The notes: generated from the letters alone by a model not told the origin. A stretch of 64,000 nucleotides of DNA from Flavobacterium sp. UBA7663 (GCF_002483315.1 NZ_DLHR01000027.1:1-64000); one strand, 5' to 3'. Positions 7,620-16,152 are shown, counted from the stretch's first letter. Numbers and translations: made by a program.

Positions 7620-8990
7620 ATGAGACACATTTTAGTCATTGGAGCAGGTCGTTCTGCTTCTTCTCTTATAAAATATTTATTAGACCATTCCGAAACACAA
7701 AATCTTCATGTTACTATTGGTGACTTGTCGGAAGAATTGGCCAAACAAAAAACCAACAATCACAAAAATGCCAGAGCCATTGCCTTTGACATTTTTAATG
7801 AAGCGCAACGAAAAGAAGAAATTCAAAAAGCTGATGTTGTAGTTTCAATGCTTCCTGCGCATTTGCATTTAGAAGTTGCCAAAGATTGTATTACCTACAA
7901 AAAACACATGGTAACCGCTTCGTACATTAGTCCGGCTATGCAGGAATTAGATGCTGCGGCTAAAGAAAACGGCTTGGTTTTTATGAACGAAATTGGGCTT
8001 GACCCAGGAATCGATCATATGAGTGCGATGAAAGTATTGGATGAAATTCGTGAAAAAGGCGGAGAAATTATCCTTTTTGAATCGTTCTGTGGTGGATTAG
8101 TTGCTCCAGAAAGTGATACCAATTTATGGAATTATAAATTTACTTGGAATCCAAGAAACGTAGTTTTAGCTGGACAAGGCGGCGCTGCAAAATTCATTCA
8201 AGAAGGAAAATACAAATACATTCCGTATTCAAAATTATTTAGAAGAACGGAATTTTTAGAAGTAGAAGGTTACGGAAGATTTGAAGCATATGCTAACAGA
8301 GATTCTTTAAAATACAGAAGTGTTTACGGATTAGATGATGCTTTAACTTGTTACCGAGGAACGATTAGAAGAGTTGGCTATTCAAGAGCTTGGGATATTT
8401 TAGTACAATTAGGTATGACTGACGATTCCTATACTATTGACAACTCGGAAGACATGACGTACAGAGAATTTACGAATTCATTCTTACCATATCACCCAAC
8501 AGACACTGTTGAAATCAAATTGCGTCATGCACAAAAAATTGATCAAGATGATATCATTTGGGACAAATTAGTGGAAATCGATTTATTCAATCCAAACAAA
8601 AAAGTGGGGTTAGTAAAAGCAACTCCAGCTCAAATTTTAGAAAAGATATTAGCCGAAAAATGGGCGTTAGAACCAAATGACAAAGACATGATTGTCATGT
8701 ATCATAAATTTGGTTACGAATTAAATGGCGAAAAGAAACAAATTGATGCTACTATGGTTTGCATTGGTGATGATCAAACCTATACTTCAATGGCAAAAAC
8801 AGTTGGATTACCTGTCGCTATTGCTACATTAAAAATCTTAAACAAAGAAATTACAACTCCTGGCGTACAATTACCAATTACGAAAGAAGTGTATAATCCT
8901 ATATTAAAAGAGCTAGAAGATTATGGCGTAATTTTCAAAGAAATTGAAGTACCTTATTTAGGCTACAATCCATTGAATGTGACAAATTAA
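7620..8990 (+). CDS. Saccharopine dehydrogenase-like protein
   Basis: A 456-residue protein of the saccharopine dehydrogenase family. The N-terminal Rossmann motif is VIGAGRSASS (residues 6-15). Residues of the substrate domain follow, including NEIGLDPGIDHMSA, the signature shared with lysine-oxoglutarate reductase/saccharopine dehydrogenases. Relatives split saccharopine to glutamate and aminoadipate semialdehyde (lysine breakdown) or act on similar secondary amines. Substrate is not proven by sequence. It carries its own terminator, and an Lrp/AsnC regulator lies 317 bases downstream, which fits an amino-acid role. Confidence 0.82.
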   Translation: MRHILVIGAGRSASSLIKYLLDHSETQNLHVTIGDLSEELAKQKTNNHKNARAIAFDIFNEAQRKEEIQKADVVVSMLPAHLHLEVAKDCITYKKHMVTASYISPAMQELDAAAKENGLVFMNEIGLDPGIDHMSAMKVLDEIREKGGEIILFESFCGGLVAPESDTNLWNYKFTWNPRNVVLAGQGGAAKFIQEGKYKYIPYSKLFRRTEFLEVEGYGRFEAYANRDSLKYRSVYGLDDALTCYRGTIRRVGYSRAWDILVQLGMTDDSYTIDNSEDMTYREFTNSFLPYHPTDTVEIKLRHAQKIDQDDIIWDKLVEIDLFNPNKKVGLVKATPAQILEKILAEKWALEPNDKDMIVMYHKFGYELNGEKKQIDATMVCIGDDQTYTSMAKTVGLPVAIATLKILNKEITTPGVQLPITKEVYNPILKELEDYGVIFKEIEVPYLGYNPLNVTN

Positions 8991-9010
8991 TCCTCAATTC
9001 GAAATTTTAA

Positions 9011-9045
9011 AAATCCGAAATCGTAATTAGTTTCGGATTTTTTTT
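9011..9045 (+). terminator. Terminator after the saccharopine dehydrogenase-like gene
   Basis: A perfect 10-bp stem (AAATCCGAAA / TTTCGGATTT) with a 10-base loop and a T tract. Confidence 0.85.
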
Positions 9046-9066
9046 ATTTCGGAAGAGCTGCAAAAT

Positions 9067-9252
9067 GTCATCCCTACGGGATTTCTTTATCACCATACGG
9101 TTTAACTATCAATATTTCGCACCTAACGGCGCTTTAAAATTATTTTTGAACCATATATATAAATCATTTAAGTGGTCTCTTACTAGTTCAGTAGGAACAG
9201 AATATCGGTAACGAATAATAGCTCCGTGAGAAAAGTCCCGTAGGGACGATAT
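9067..9252. repeat. MITE/REP-like non-coding element with TCCC...GGGA ends
   Basis: This fills the only gene-free gap above 300 bases (8991-9307). Each end is a short self-complementary motif: ATCCCTACGGGAT at 9070-9082 and GTCCCGTAGGGAC at 9235-9247. The two ends are inverted copies of each other, about 150 bases apart. No open reading frame of note lies between them. This layout resembles a small non-autonomous element or REP-type repeat, and I recall similar CCCGTAGGGACGAT motifs scattered through flavobacterial intergenic DNA, but copy number in this genome cannot be seen here. Confidence 0.5.
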
Positions 9253-9307
9253 AAAAAAATACAATTTTGAAATCTATTTTGTATTTTTACTTTCAAATAA
9301 GTTAAAA

Positions 9308-9778
9308 ATGAAGATAAATCACTTACAAATTGAAATCGACGGAATCGACAAAGAAATCCTTCGTGATTTAATGGACGACGCTCGTAAACCTATTTTACAA
9401 ATTGCTAATAAAATCGGGATTTCGGGTGCTGCAATTCATCAACGTTTGCGAAAATTAGAACAAGCCGGTGTTATTTCAGGTTCAAAATTTATTGTGGATA
9501 CGAAAGTTTTGGGTTATAGCACAATGGCTTTCATTGGGATTTATCTGGAAAAAGCTTCAAGTAACCCAGAAGTAGTAAAAGAATTGAAGAAAATTCCAGA
9601 AGTTTTAGAATGTCATTATACAACAGGAAATTGGAGCATTTTAATCAAACTGATTTGTAGAGATAACGAACATTTGATGCAATTGCTCAACAAGAAAATC
9701 CAACCCATTGATGGCGTTTCAAGAACAGAAACGTACATTTCTTTGGAACAGCAGATAGAAAGGCAAATTCAATTATAA
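9308..9778 (+). CDS. Lrp/AsnC family transcriptional regulator
   Basis: A 156-residue DNA-binding protein. The N-terminal winged helix-turn-helix contains the family sequence DKEILRDLMDDARKP and an ISGAAIHQRLRKLEQAGVI recognition region (about residues 38-56). The C-terminal RAM domain (about 70-150) binds amino acids and forms dimers or octamers. Likely targets are amino-acid metabolism genes; the saccharopine dehydrogenase-like gene upstream on the same strand is a natural candidate, though it ends with its own terminator. It is followed by a strong bidirectional terminator. Confidence 0.92.
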   Translation: MKINHLQIEIDGIDKEILRDLMDDARKPILQIANKIGISGAAIHQRLRKLEQAGVISGSKFIVDTKVLGYSTMAFIGIYLEKASSNPEVVKELKKIPEVLECHYTTGNWSILIKLICRDNEHLMQLLNKKIQPIDGVSRTETYISLEQQIERQIQL

Positions 9779-9787
9779 GTACAAAAT

Positions 9788-9823
9788 AAAAAATCCGTCA
9801 AACTTGCGTCTGACGGATTTTGA
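9788..9823. terminator. Bidirectional terminator between Lrp gene and zinc peptidase
   Basis: The stem AAATCCGTCA / TGACGGATTT with a 10-base loop is flanked by A-rich and T-rich sides. It separates two convergent genes. Confidence 0.8.
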
Positions 9824-9840
9824 TTTTATAAAATATTCGT

Positions 9841-10536
9841 TTAGTCTCTCGATCCTAAAATTTGGAAAGCCCAATATAACAAAGACGCTAAAGCTCCTAA
9901 AGCCGCCACTACATAAGTACGTGCTGCCCATTTTAATGAATCTTCGGCACCCGCATATTCTTGTTGACTCACCATGTTTTTGTTTTTTAACCAAGCCAAA
10001 GCTCTGTTACTAGCATCGTACTCTACCGGAAGTGTTACAAAACTAAAAGTAGTTGCAATTGCCATTAAAATTAATCCTGCCACAGCTACATAAAAACCAA
10101 TACTTGATTTTGAAGCAAAGCCTAAAATTAAACCTCCCATAATCAACCACTGTGACATACTTGACGAAATGTTTACTACTGGCACCATTTTAGAACGCAT
10201 TGTTAACCATTCATAAGCTTGTGCATGTTGTACCGCGTGACCACATTCGTGAGCCGCCACCGCTGCTGCTGCTGCATTTCTTTGGTTATAAACTGCTTCT
10301 GACAAGTTAACTGTTTTGTTCGCAGGGTTGTAATGGTCGGTTAATTGACCTGGAGTTGAAATTACCTTTACATCTGTAATTCCGTGATCTTGCAACATTT
10401 TTTCTGCAATTTCGGCACCACTCATTCCGTTACGTAAGGTAACTTTTGAATAAAAAGCAAACTTGCTCTTCAATTTATTACTTACTAACCAACTTACTAG
10501 AGCAATCGCTCCAAGCATGATATAATATGTCCACAT
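9841..10536 (-). CDS. Membrane zinc metallopeptidase (YugP-like)
   Basis: A 231-residue membrane protein. An N-terminal helix (3-19) is followed by a cytoplasmic metalloprotease core with the zinc motif HECGH at 96-100 (HExxH form, His96, Glu97, His100), then hydrophobic helices at roughly 131-167 and 204-227. This order matches the YugP group of neutral zinc peptidases. Targets are unknown; membrane protein quality control is an inference from topology. TAACTTTG lies about 54 bases upstream as a candidate -7 box. Confidence 0.88.
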   Translation of the reverse strand: MWTYYIMLGAIALVSWLVSNKLKSKFAFYSKVTLRNGMSGAEIAEKMLQDHGITDVKVISTPGQLTDHYNPANKTVNLSEAVYNQRNAAAAAVAAHECGHAVQHAQAYEWLTMRSKMVPVVNISSSMSQWLIMGGLILGFASKSSIGFYVAVAGLILMAIATTFSFVTLPVEYDASNRALAWLKNKNMVSQQEYAGAEDSLKWAARTYVVAALGALASLLYWAFQILGSRD

Positions 10537-10589
10537 ATCTTTTATATTTTAATTTCTAAATTTACTAAAATCAATAACAAATTACAAGC

Positions 10590-10597
10590 CAAAGTTA
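10590..10597 (-). promoter_or_regulatory. -7 box of the zinc peptidase gene
   Basis: The minus strand reads TAACTTTG, matching TAnnTTTG, 53 bases before the ATG at 10536. Confidence 0.35.
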
Positions 10598-10635
10598 CAA
10601 AATGACAATTTGACATTAGTTAAAAATTTCCAAAA

Positions 10636-10821
10636 CTAACGGCTTAACGTAACGAAAGCAATCAACTCAGAGGCTTCATAATAGGTAAACGAAATATCAA
10701 CAACTTCATAACCTTCATTTACTTTCTTATTTAAGAATTGCTCTACTTCTTTTGCTAATTCTTCTTTCATACTACCAAAACTAGCTCCTTTCTTCAGAAT
10801 ATGTACTTCGTGCTTTTTCAT
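10636..10821 (-). CDS. Small conserved-looking protein of unknown function (61 aa)
   Basis: A 61-residue soluble protein with no family I can name. It has a basic start (MKKHEVHILKKG), a charged helix around 18-36 and a C-terminal strand-like part (GYEVVDISFTYY ... LIAFVTLSR). Its shape recalls small alpha/beta DUF4177-like proteins, but the match is weak. The start codon follows the stop of the prohibitin-tail gene by one base (TAG-T-ATG), so the two are almost certainly translated from one message. That coupling is the main reason to accept it as real. Confidence 0.6.
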   Translation of the reverse strand: MKKHEVHILKKGASFGSMKEELAKEVEQFLNKKVNEGYEVVDISFTYYEASELIAFVTLSR

Positions 10822-10822
10822 A

Positions 10823-11251
10823 CTATTCTGGTTGTTGCATTTGTTTTACTGGAGATTTCTTGGAAACATCCATTACCGGAACCATTCCATTGGTTGGTAC
10901 GTAGATAATTTGTGGTAAATCGCCTTTATCAGCTAATTTCTCTAAGGTTCTAATGAATAAATATTGGTTGTAGGTTTCGCTTAAAGTTCCGTTTTCTAAT
11001 TTCATAGCTTCTGCCATCCCTTTTGCGCGTTCAATTTCGGCTTGTGCGTTTAATTTTTCTGCTTCTAATTTAGCTTTTGCTTCTTCTACTAAAATTCTAC
11101 GATTTTGTTCGGCTTTTGCCATTTCTGCTTTTCCTGCCATTTCTTGTTGCCACACGTTATATCTTGGTAATCCAAACATTAAAGCGGCAATAAATACAAA
11201 CCCAATGACCACAACTCCAGCAATTATTTTTCCAATGTTTCTTTTTTCCAT
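10823..11251 (-). CDS. Prohibitin/SPFH-tail-like membrane protein lacking the band-7 domain
   Basis: A 142-residue protein with one N-terminal membrane anchor (about 8-28). A highly charged Ala/Glu/Lys coiled coil follows (about 37-86), then a short segment FIRTLEKLADKGDLPQIIYVP. The coiled coil and the IRTLEKLA...IIYVPT end resemble the C-terminal half of prohibitin/SPFH proteins, but the globular band-7 domain is absent. Relatives in flavobacteria are, as I recall, labelled membrane protease subunit. No protease motif is present, so that label would be by analogy. It forms an operon with the 61-residue protein. Confidence 0.65.
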   Translation of the reverse strand: MEKRNIGKIIAGVVVIGFVFIAALMFGLPRYNVWQQEMAGKAEMAKAEQNRRILVEEAKAKLEAEKLNAQAEIERAKGMAEAMKLENGTLSETYNQYLFIRTLEKLADKGDLPQIIYVPTNGMVPVMDVSKKSPVKQMQQPE

Positions 11252-11316
11252 TTCTAATAGTTTTTTAGTTTATCTATTATACGTAAAAAATGAAAAATGT
11301 TACAAAAACGAGAAGA

Positions 11317-11446
11317 AAAACCGCAGATTCATAGATTATCAGAATCGTTTTGAAACATTTTGACACCCCACCCTTCGGGCACCCCTCTAAAAGAGGGGAA
11401 ATAAAAAACCGCAGACTCATAGATTAAAATCTGCGAATCTGCGGTT
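11317..11446. repeat. Intergenic repeat cluster (direct and inverted copies)
   Basis: AACCGCAGATTCATAGATT at 11319-11337 recurs with one change at 11407-11425. AATCTGCGAATCTGCGGTT at 11428-11446 is an inverted partial copy that can pair with it. Between them lies a CCCCTC / GAGGGG hairpin (11382-11398). No reading frame is present. The last inverted pair could also act as a terminator for a minus-strand transcript from leuS. Confidence 0.6.
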
Positions 11447-11464
11447 AAAATATCCATAAAGTTT

Positions 11465-11515
11465 GTCACTCTGAAAGAGTCTCTAAAAGTTTGCGTGAGA
11501 TGCTTTCAGCATGAC
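11465..11515. repeat. Imperfect inverted repeat downstream of leuS
   Basis: GTCACTCTGAAAGAGTCTC at 11465-11483 and GAGATGCTTTCAGCATGAC at 11497-11515 are inverted copies with four mismatches in 19 and a 13-base spacer. The motif family (GTCAnnCTGAAAGnnTCTC) is of the kind dispersed between flavobacterial genes. Confidence 0.6.
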
Positions 11516-11531
11516 AAAAATGCGGTGAAAA

Positions 11532-14405
11532 TTATCCCACCAAATTAATAATTTTTCCTGGAACGATAATAATGTTTTTCGGTGTATTTCCTGCTAATTG
11601 TGCAATGGTTCTTTCATCTGCTAGAACAATTTCTTGAATTTGCTCTTTGGTTAAATCCAATGGTAATTTAATGGTAAAACGCATTTTTCCATTGAAAGAA
11701 ACTGGATATTCTTTTTCAGATTCAACTAAATATTTCTCTTCAAATTTTGGGAAAGCAACAGTTGCAATTGAACCTTCATGACCTAAAGCAGACCATAATT
11801 CTTCCGCGATATGTGGTGCATATGGCGAAACTAAAATCGCTAATGGCTCTAAAATGGCTCTATGATTGCATTTTAATTGTTGCAATTCATTTACGCAAAT
11901 CATAAACTGAGAAACCGATGTGTTGAAAGAGAAATTCTCAATATCTTCTGTTACTTTTTTGATGGTTTTATGTAACGATTTATACATTTCTGCCGTTGGC
12001 TCATCGTTTACAATTACGGAACCGTTATCATCAAAGTATAATCTCCATAGTTTTTTTAAGAAACCAGAAACACCCGTAATTCCTGCTGTATTCCAAGGTT
12101 TAGATTGCTCTAATGGACCTAAAAACATTTCGTATAAACGCAACGTATCGGCTCCATATTCTTCACAAATATCATCTGGATTCACCACGTTATACCAACG
12201 TTTTGACATTTTTTCTACTTCACGACCTACAAAATATTTACCATTTTCAGTAATGAATTCAGCGTCTTTGAATTCAGGAATCCAATTTCTTAATTTATCT
12301 AAATCAATTTCATCTGAAGCATTTACAAGATTTACATCTATTCTAATTTCTTCAGTTTCATATTCTGATTTTAGATTTTTAGAAACATACTTGTTTGTTC
12401 CAGAAACCCTATAAACAATTGCACTCATTCCCAAAATCATTCCCTGATTAATCAGTTTTTTGAATGGTTCTTCTGTTGGAGCATAACCTCTGTCTTTTAA
12501 GAATTTATTCCAAAAACGAGAATACAATAAATGTCCGGTTGCGTGCTCGCTTCCGCCAATGTATAAATCTACACTTTCCCAATATTTAAGCGCTTCTTCA
12601 TTTGCAAACTCTTCTGTATTATGCGCATCCATATAACGCATCCAATACCAAGAAGAACCTGCCCAACCTGGCATTGTGTTCAACTCTAACGGGAAAACTT
12701 TCACGTTATCTATTAACTGATTACTAACCACTGAACACTGAACACTATCCCATGCCCAAACCGTTGCGTTTCCTAATGGTGGTTGACCGTCTTCGGTTGG
12801 TAAGTATTTTTCTACTTCTGGTAAAACGATTGGCAAGTGTTTTTTGTCAATCATTTGTGGTAAACCATTCACATAATATACTGGAAAAGGTTCGCCCCAA
12901 TATCTTTGGCGAGAGAAAACGGCATCACGTAAACGGTAATTTACTTTCGCATTTCCTGCACCTAATTGTTCTAAAGCTTCAATTGCTTTTTTCGTTCCAT
13001 TTTTATAATCCAATCCGTTTAAGAAATCAGAATTTACCAATTCAAAACCACCTTTTTCTCCAAAAGCGGCTTGTGAAATATCTTGGTTGAAAATATTCTT
13101 AATTGCTGGCATTCCATTAGTTCCTTTGAAGAAATTCGCGAAAGCATAATCACGCTCATCCCCACAAGGAACCGCCATAACCGCACCCGTTCCGTAACCT
13201 GCTAACACGTAATCGCCAATCCAAACTGGAATAGGTTCTTTTGTAAAAGGATGTTCTGCATAAGCACCTGTGAAAACGCCTGAAATGGTCTTTACATCTG
13301 CCATTCTTTCACGTTCTGAACGTTTTGCAGTTGCTTCTACATAGGCTTCAACTGCTGCTTTTTGTTCTGGAGTTGTAATTTGTGCAACCAAATCGTGTTC
13401 TGGAGCAAGTGTCATAAATGTAACTCCGAAAATAGTATCAGGTCGTGTTGTGAAAACTTCAATTGTTGCTGGAAGCTGGGTGCTGGAAGCTGGAAGAACT
13501 TTGAATGAAACCATTGCTCCAACTGATTTTCCAATCCAGTTTCTTTGAGATTCTTTGATCGATTCGCTCCAATCGATTTCGTTTAAACCTTGTAATAGTC
13601 TTTCCGCGTAAGCAGAAATTCGCATGCTCCATTGTGTCATTTTCTTACGAACTACAGGATGTCCACCACGCTCTGAAACGCCGTTTACAATTTCGTCATT
13701 CGCTAAAACGGTTCCTAAAGCCGCGCACCAGTTTACTTCTGTTTCGGCTAAATAGGTTAATCTGTATTGTAAAAGTATTTTTTGTTGTTCTTCTGAGGAG
13801 AATGATTTCCAATCTTCTGCTGAAAATGGCGCAATGTTATCATCACAAACCGCATTTACATTGGCATTTCCGTTTTTCTCAAATTCTTGAATTAACGTAC
13901 AAATGCTTTCTGCTTTATCCGAATTTTTATTGTACCAAGATTCGAATAATTGAATGAAAATCCATTGTGTATGCTTGTAATAATCGGGATTTGAAGTACG
14001 CACTTCACGACTCCAATCGAAAGAAAAACCAATTCTATCTAACTGATTTCTGTAGCCTTGAATCGTATTTCCTGATTTATCTACACCACCTTCAATATTC
14101 ATGCGAGTCGTATCTGCTGGATGTTGACCCGTTTGAATCGCATATTGTTCGGCTGGCAAACCAAATGAATCGTACCCTTGTGGATGCAATACATTAAACC
14201 CTTGATGTCTTTTATATCTTGCGACAATATCGGAAGCAATGTAACCTAGTGGATGCCCAACGTGTAAGCCCGCTCCAGAAGGATAAGGAAACATGTCTAA
14301 TACATAGTATTTTGGTTTTTCTGAGGTATTACTTGCAGCAAAAGTTTGGTTTTCTGCCCAATATTGTTGCCATTTGGCTTCGATTTTTTCGTGGAAATAT
14401 TTCAT
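11532..14405 (-). CDS. leuS: Leucyl-tRNA synthetase
   Basis: A 957-residue class I aminoacyl-tRNA synthetase charging tRNA-Leu. The HIGH motif is HVGH at 48-51 (PYPSGAGLHVGH). The CP1 editing domain carries TTRPDTIFG and GTGAVMAVPCGDERD, WAGSSWYWMRY marks the catalytic core, and the KMSKS signature reads KMSKR. The C-terminal anticodon domain is complete. Two short stretches, about residues 304-313 (PASSTQLPAT) and 552-565 (SVQCSVVSNQLID), are encoded by DNA that looks like tandem intergenic repeats and stand where I would expect ordinary, less repetitive sequence. It is monocistronic with its own -7 box. Confidence 0.97.
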   Translation of the reverse strand: MKYFHEKIEAKWQQYWAENQTFAASNTSEKPKYYVLDMFPYPSGAGLHVGHPLGYIASDIVARYKRHQGFNVLHPQGYDSFGLPAEQYAIQTGQHPADTTRMNIEGGVDKSGNTIQGYRNQLDRIGFSFDWSREVRTSNPDYYKHTQWIFIQLFESWYNKNSDKAESICTLIQEFEKNGNANVNAVCDDNIAPFSAEDWKSFSSEEQQKILLQYRLTYLAETEVNWCAALGTVLANDEIVNGVSERGGHPVVRKKMTQWSMRISAYAERLLQGLNEIDWSESIKESQRNWIGKSVGAMVSFKVLPASSTQLPATIEVFTTRPDTIFGVTFMTLAPEHDLVAQITTPEQKAAVEAYVEATAKRSERERMADVKTISGVFTGAYAEHPFTKEPIPVWIGDYVLAGYGTGAVMAVPCGDERDYAFANFFKGTNGMPAIKNIFNQDISQAAFGEKGGFELVNSDFLNGLDYKNGTKKAIEALEQLGAGNAKVNYRLRDAVFSRQRYWGEPFPVYYVNGLPQMIDKKHLPIVLPEVEKYLPTEDGQPPLGNATVWAWDSVQCSVVSNQLIDNVKVFPLELNTMPGWAGSSWYWMRYMDAHNTEEFANEEALKYWESVDLYIGGSEHATGHLLYSRFWNKFLKDRGYAPTEEPFKKLINQGMILGMSAIVYRVSGTNKYVSKNLKSEYETEEIRIDVNLVNASDEIDLDKLRNWIPEFKDAEFITENGKYFVGREVEKMSKRWYNVVNPDDICEEYGADTLRLYEMFLGPLEQSKPWNTAGITGVSGFLKKLWRLYFDDNGSVIVNDEPTAEMYKSLHKTIKKVTEDIENFSFNTSVSQFMICVNELQQLKCNHRAILEPLAILVSPYAPHIAEELWSALGHEGSIATVAFPKFEEKYLVESEKEYPVSFNGKMRFTIKLPLDLTKEQIQEIVLADERTIAQLAGNTPKNIIIVPGKIINLVG

Positions 14406-14446
14406 GTCAGTTTTCTGTTATCGGTTTTATCCGAAAAATAAAGGTG

Positions 14447-14454
14447 CAAAAATA
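14447..14454 (-). promoter_or_regulatory. -7 box of leuS
   Basis: The minus strand reads TATTTTTG followed by CACC, the preferred flavobacterial form, 41 bases before the ATG. Confidence 0.55.
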
Positions 14455-14477
14455 CGTTTTATAAAACTTCTATAAAA

Positions 14478-16133
14478 CTAATCTTTAAAATATAGTGTTC
14501 CGTTTGGATTAGCGTAGCCTTTGAAGTTTCCGTTTTCGTCTTCTAATGCGACATATTCTATTGCTTCTAATAAGGAAATCCCTTTTTTACCACTACTAAT
14601 AGTGTAGCGAATTTCTCTAACAGGATACGGATAATACACAGGAAGTAACGTCAATACATAATCCGAATTACTGTAATAACTAATGTAAGCCGAATGTTGA
14701 TTCCCTTTTTTTACCCTCAAGAAACTTTGATTTTCTGGATTGAATTTAATATCATCAAACTCGAGAGGCAATTTGAACTCTTTCGTTTCAGAAACTAATC
14801 CAAACAAGTTGTTTTTCTTTACTAAAAACACTTGTTCTTTAAATGATGATGTTATGGTATATCCCATTTTAATATCGTCATATTCGGCAGGCAAAATAAA
14901 AGTATGATTGACATCGATAATACCATATTTCATGGTTTTGGTTTTTTTATCCAACACCCCAACTTTGAAATAATTTTTACCGCTTGGATCATATTTTCTT
15001 TCAGATTTCATAGGCTCTAGGAAATCATATTCAACACTTTTTTGAAATGGAAATTGGTAGACTAAACCGAATTTATTTTTCTTTTGATAAATAATATAAT
15101 TGAAATAGGTTTGTATGGTATCAGCATTCGATTTATCGTCTGTTAGAACTCCTTTTGTTTTGAAAACTTCTATTTTATCAGCTTTAATTGGAAATTTTAT
15201 AGCCTTTTTATTTTTAGTAACGTTATTTGAAACCTCAACTTCAATTTGATTTTCTATTAAAGCATATTTGTAGTAAGAAGTTCCTTTTGGCTTTTTTCTG
15301 GTTGCATTTCCCCTTCCTGCTCCTTCTCCACTTCCTGAGCCAGTTCCTGAATAACCTCTTGGTTCCTCAACCACCATTTCACTTCCCATATCGGGAACTG
15401 CTACATTATTATCATACTCATTGTAGCTGTCTTTTTTTCTTTTAACTCCCGTATTTTCTTGAATATACTGACTGTCTTTTTCAACATCTAAAAGAATGAT
15501 TTTACTTCCCTCTACTTTAAAATATTTAGTTTCAACACCACTCGTAGCTGTTTGTTTTACGTAGGCAATTGCTAATTCTTCTTTCGATTTTTTATTATCT
15601 AATTCTATAGAAAAAACATCTTTTATTACATAACTTAATTTGTTGTCATTGTAATAATCTAGATTTACTAACGACTCTTTTCCTTCTAAATCCTTTATAT
15701 AAAAACCAATTATGAAACTACTATCATAACGCTTGTCATTCCCTTTAAATCCTTTTAAAAAAGAAAGCGGTTTACTGATTAACAACTCGCCATTAGTATT
15801 ATATAAATATTGCGCTTCTTTTTTGTTTGCTGATTTTTTAATAGCAATTATTAAATTACTTGACACATAAAGCAAATCTTGAAATTCAACTGGAATTACA
15901 TTTTTTGAACCTATGTAAACTCCCGAATTATTTCCTAAAGAAGCTTGAAAAAAAGTAGCGCCTTTCCCTCTTTCTTTTTTTATGGCATCGTATTTTGGAG
16001 CTACCAAAACCGTTGCTTTTTCATCACACAATCCCCATAAATTGCCTTCTCGGTAAGGAAAAATATTTTCTTGTGCCACTAATGTTAGTGCAAAAAAGAA
16101 TAAAAGTGCCGAAATCTTAAATTTTAGTGCCAT
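14478..16133 (-). CDS. Secreted WG-repeat protein
   Basis: A 551-residue protein with a Sec signal peptide (residues 1-20, ending LTLVAQ). It contains WG-type repeats: NLWGLCDEKATVLVAPKYDAI near 32-52, KYGIIDVNHTFILPAEYDDI and LFGLVSETKEFKLPLEFDDI in the last third. A central Gly/Ser/Arg-rich linker (GTGSGSGEGAGRG) breaks the chain. WG repeats form beta-propeller-like structures of unknown role in the bacterial envelope. No catalytic motif is visible. Single gene with a TAAATTTG -7 box 19 bases upstream. Confidence 0.78.
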   Translation of the reverse strand: MALKFKISALLFFFALTLVAQENIFPYREGNLWGLCDEKATVLVAPKYDAIKKERGKGATFFQASLGNNSGVYIGSKNVIPVEFQDLLYVSSNLIIAIKKSANKKEAQYLYNTNGELLISKPLSFLKGFKGNDKRYDSSFIIGFYIKDLEGKESLVNLDYYNDNKLSYVIKDVFSIELDNKKSKEELAIAYVKQTATSGVETKYFKVEGSKIILLDVEKDSQYIQENTGVKRKKDSYNEYDNNVAVPDMGSEMVVEEPRGYSGTGSGSGEGAGRGNATRKKPKGTSYYKYALIENQIEVEVSNNVTKNKKAIKFPIKADKIEVFKTKGVLTDDKSNADTIQTYFNYIIYQKKNKFGLVYQFPFQKSVEYDFLEPMKSERKYDPSGKNYFKVGVLDKKTKTMKYGIIDVNHTFILPAEYDDIKMGYTITSSFKEQVFLVKKNNLFGLVSETKEFKLPLEFDDIKFNPENQSFLRVKKGNQHSAYISYYSNSDYVLTLLPVYYPYPVREIRYTISSGKKGISLLEAIEYVALEDENGNFKGYANPNGTLYFKD

Positions 16134-16152
16134 TTTTATGAATTTAAAGCTT

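Noticed and set aside
9046..9307. A small RNA or riboswitch ahead of the Lrp gene
   Set aside because: The region is better explained by a repeat element with palindromic ends, and I recognise no riboswitch core.
11920..12414. A 164-codon open frame antisense to leuS
   Set aside because: No promoter or ribosome site, no recognisable protein, and complete overlap with an essential gene.
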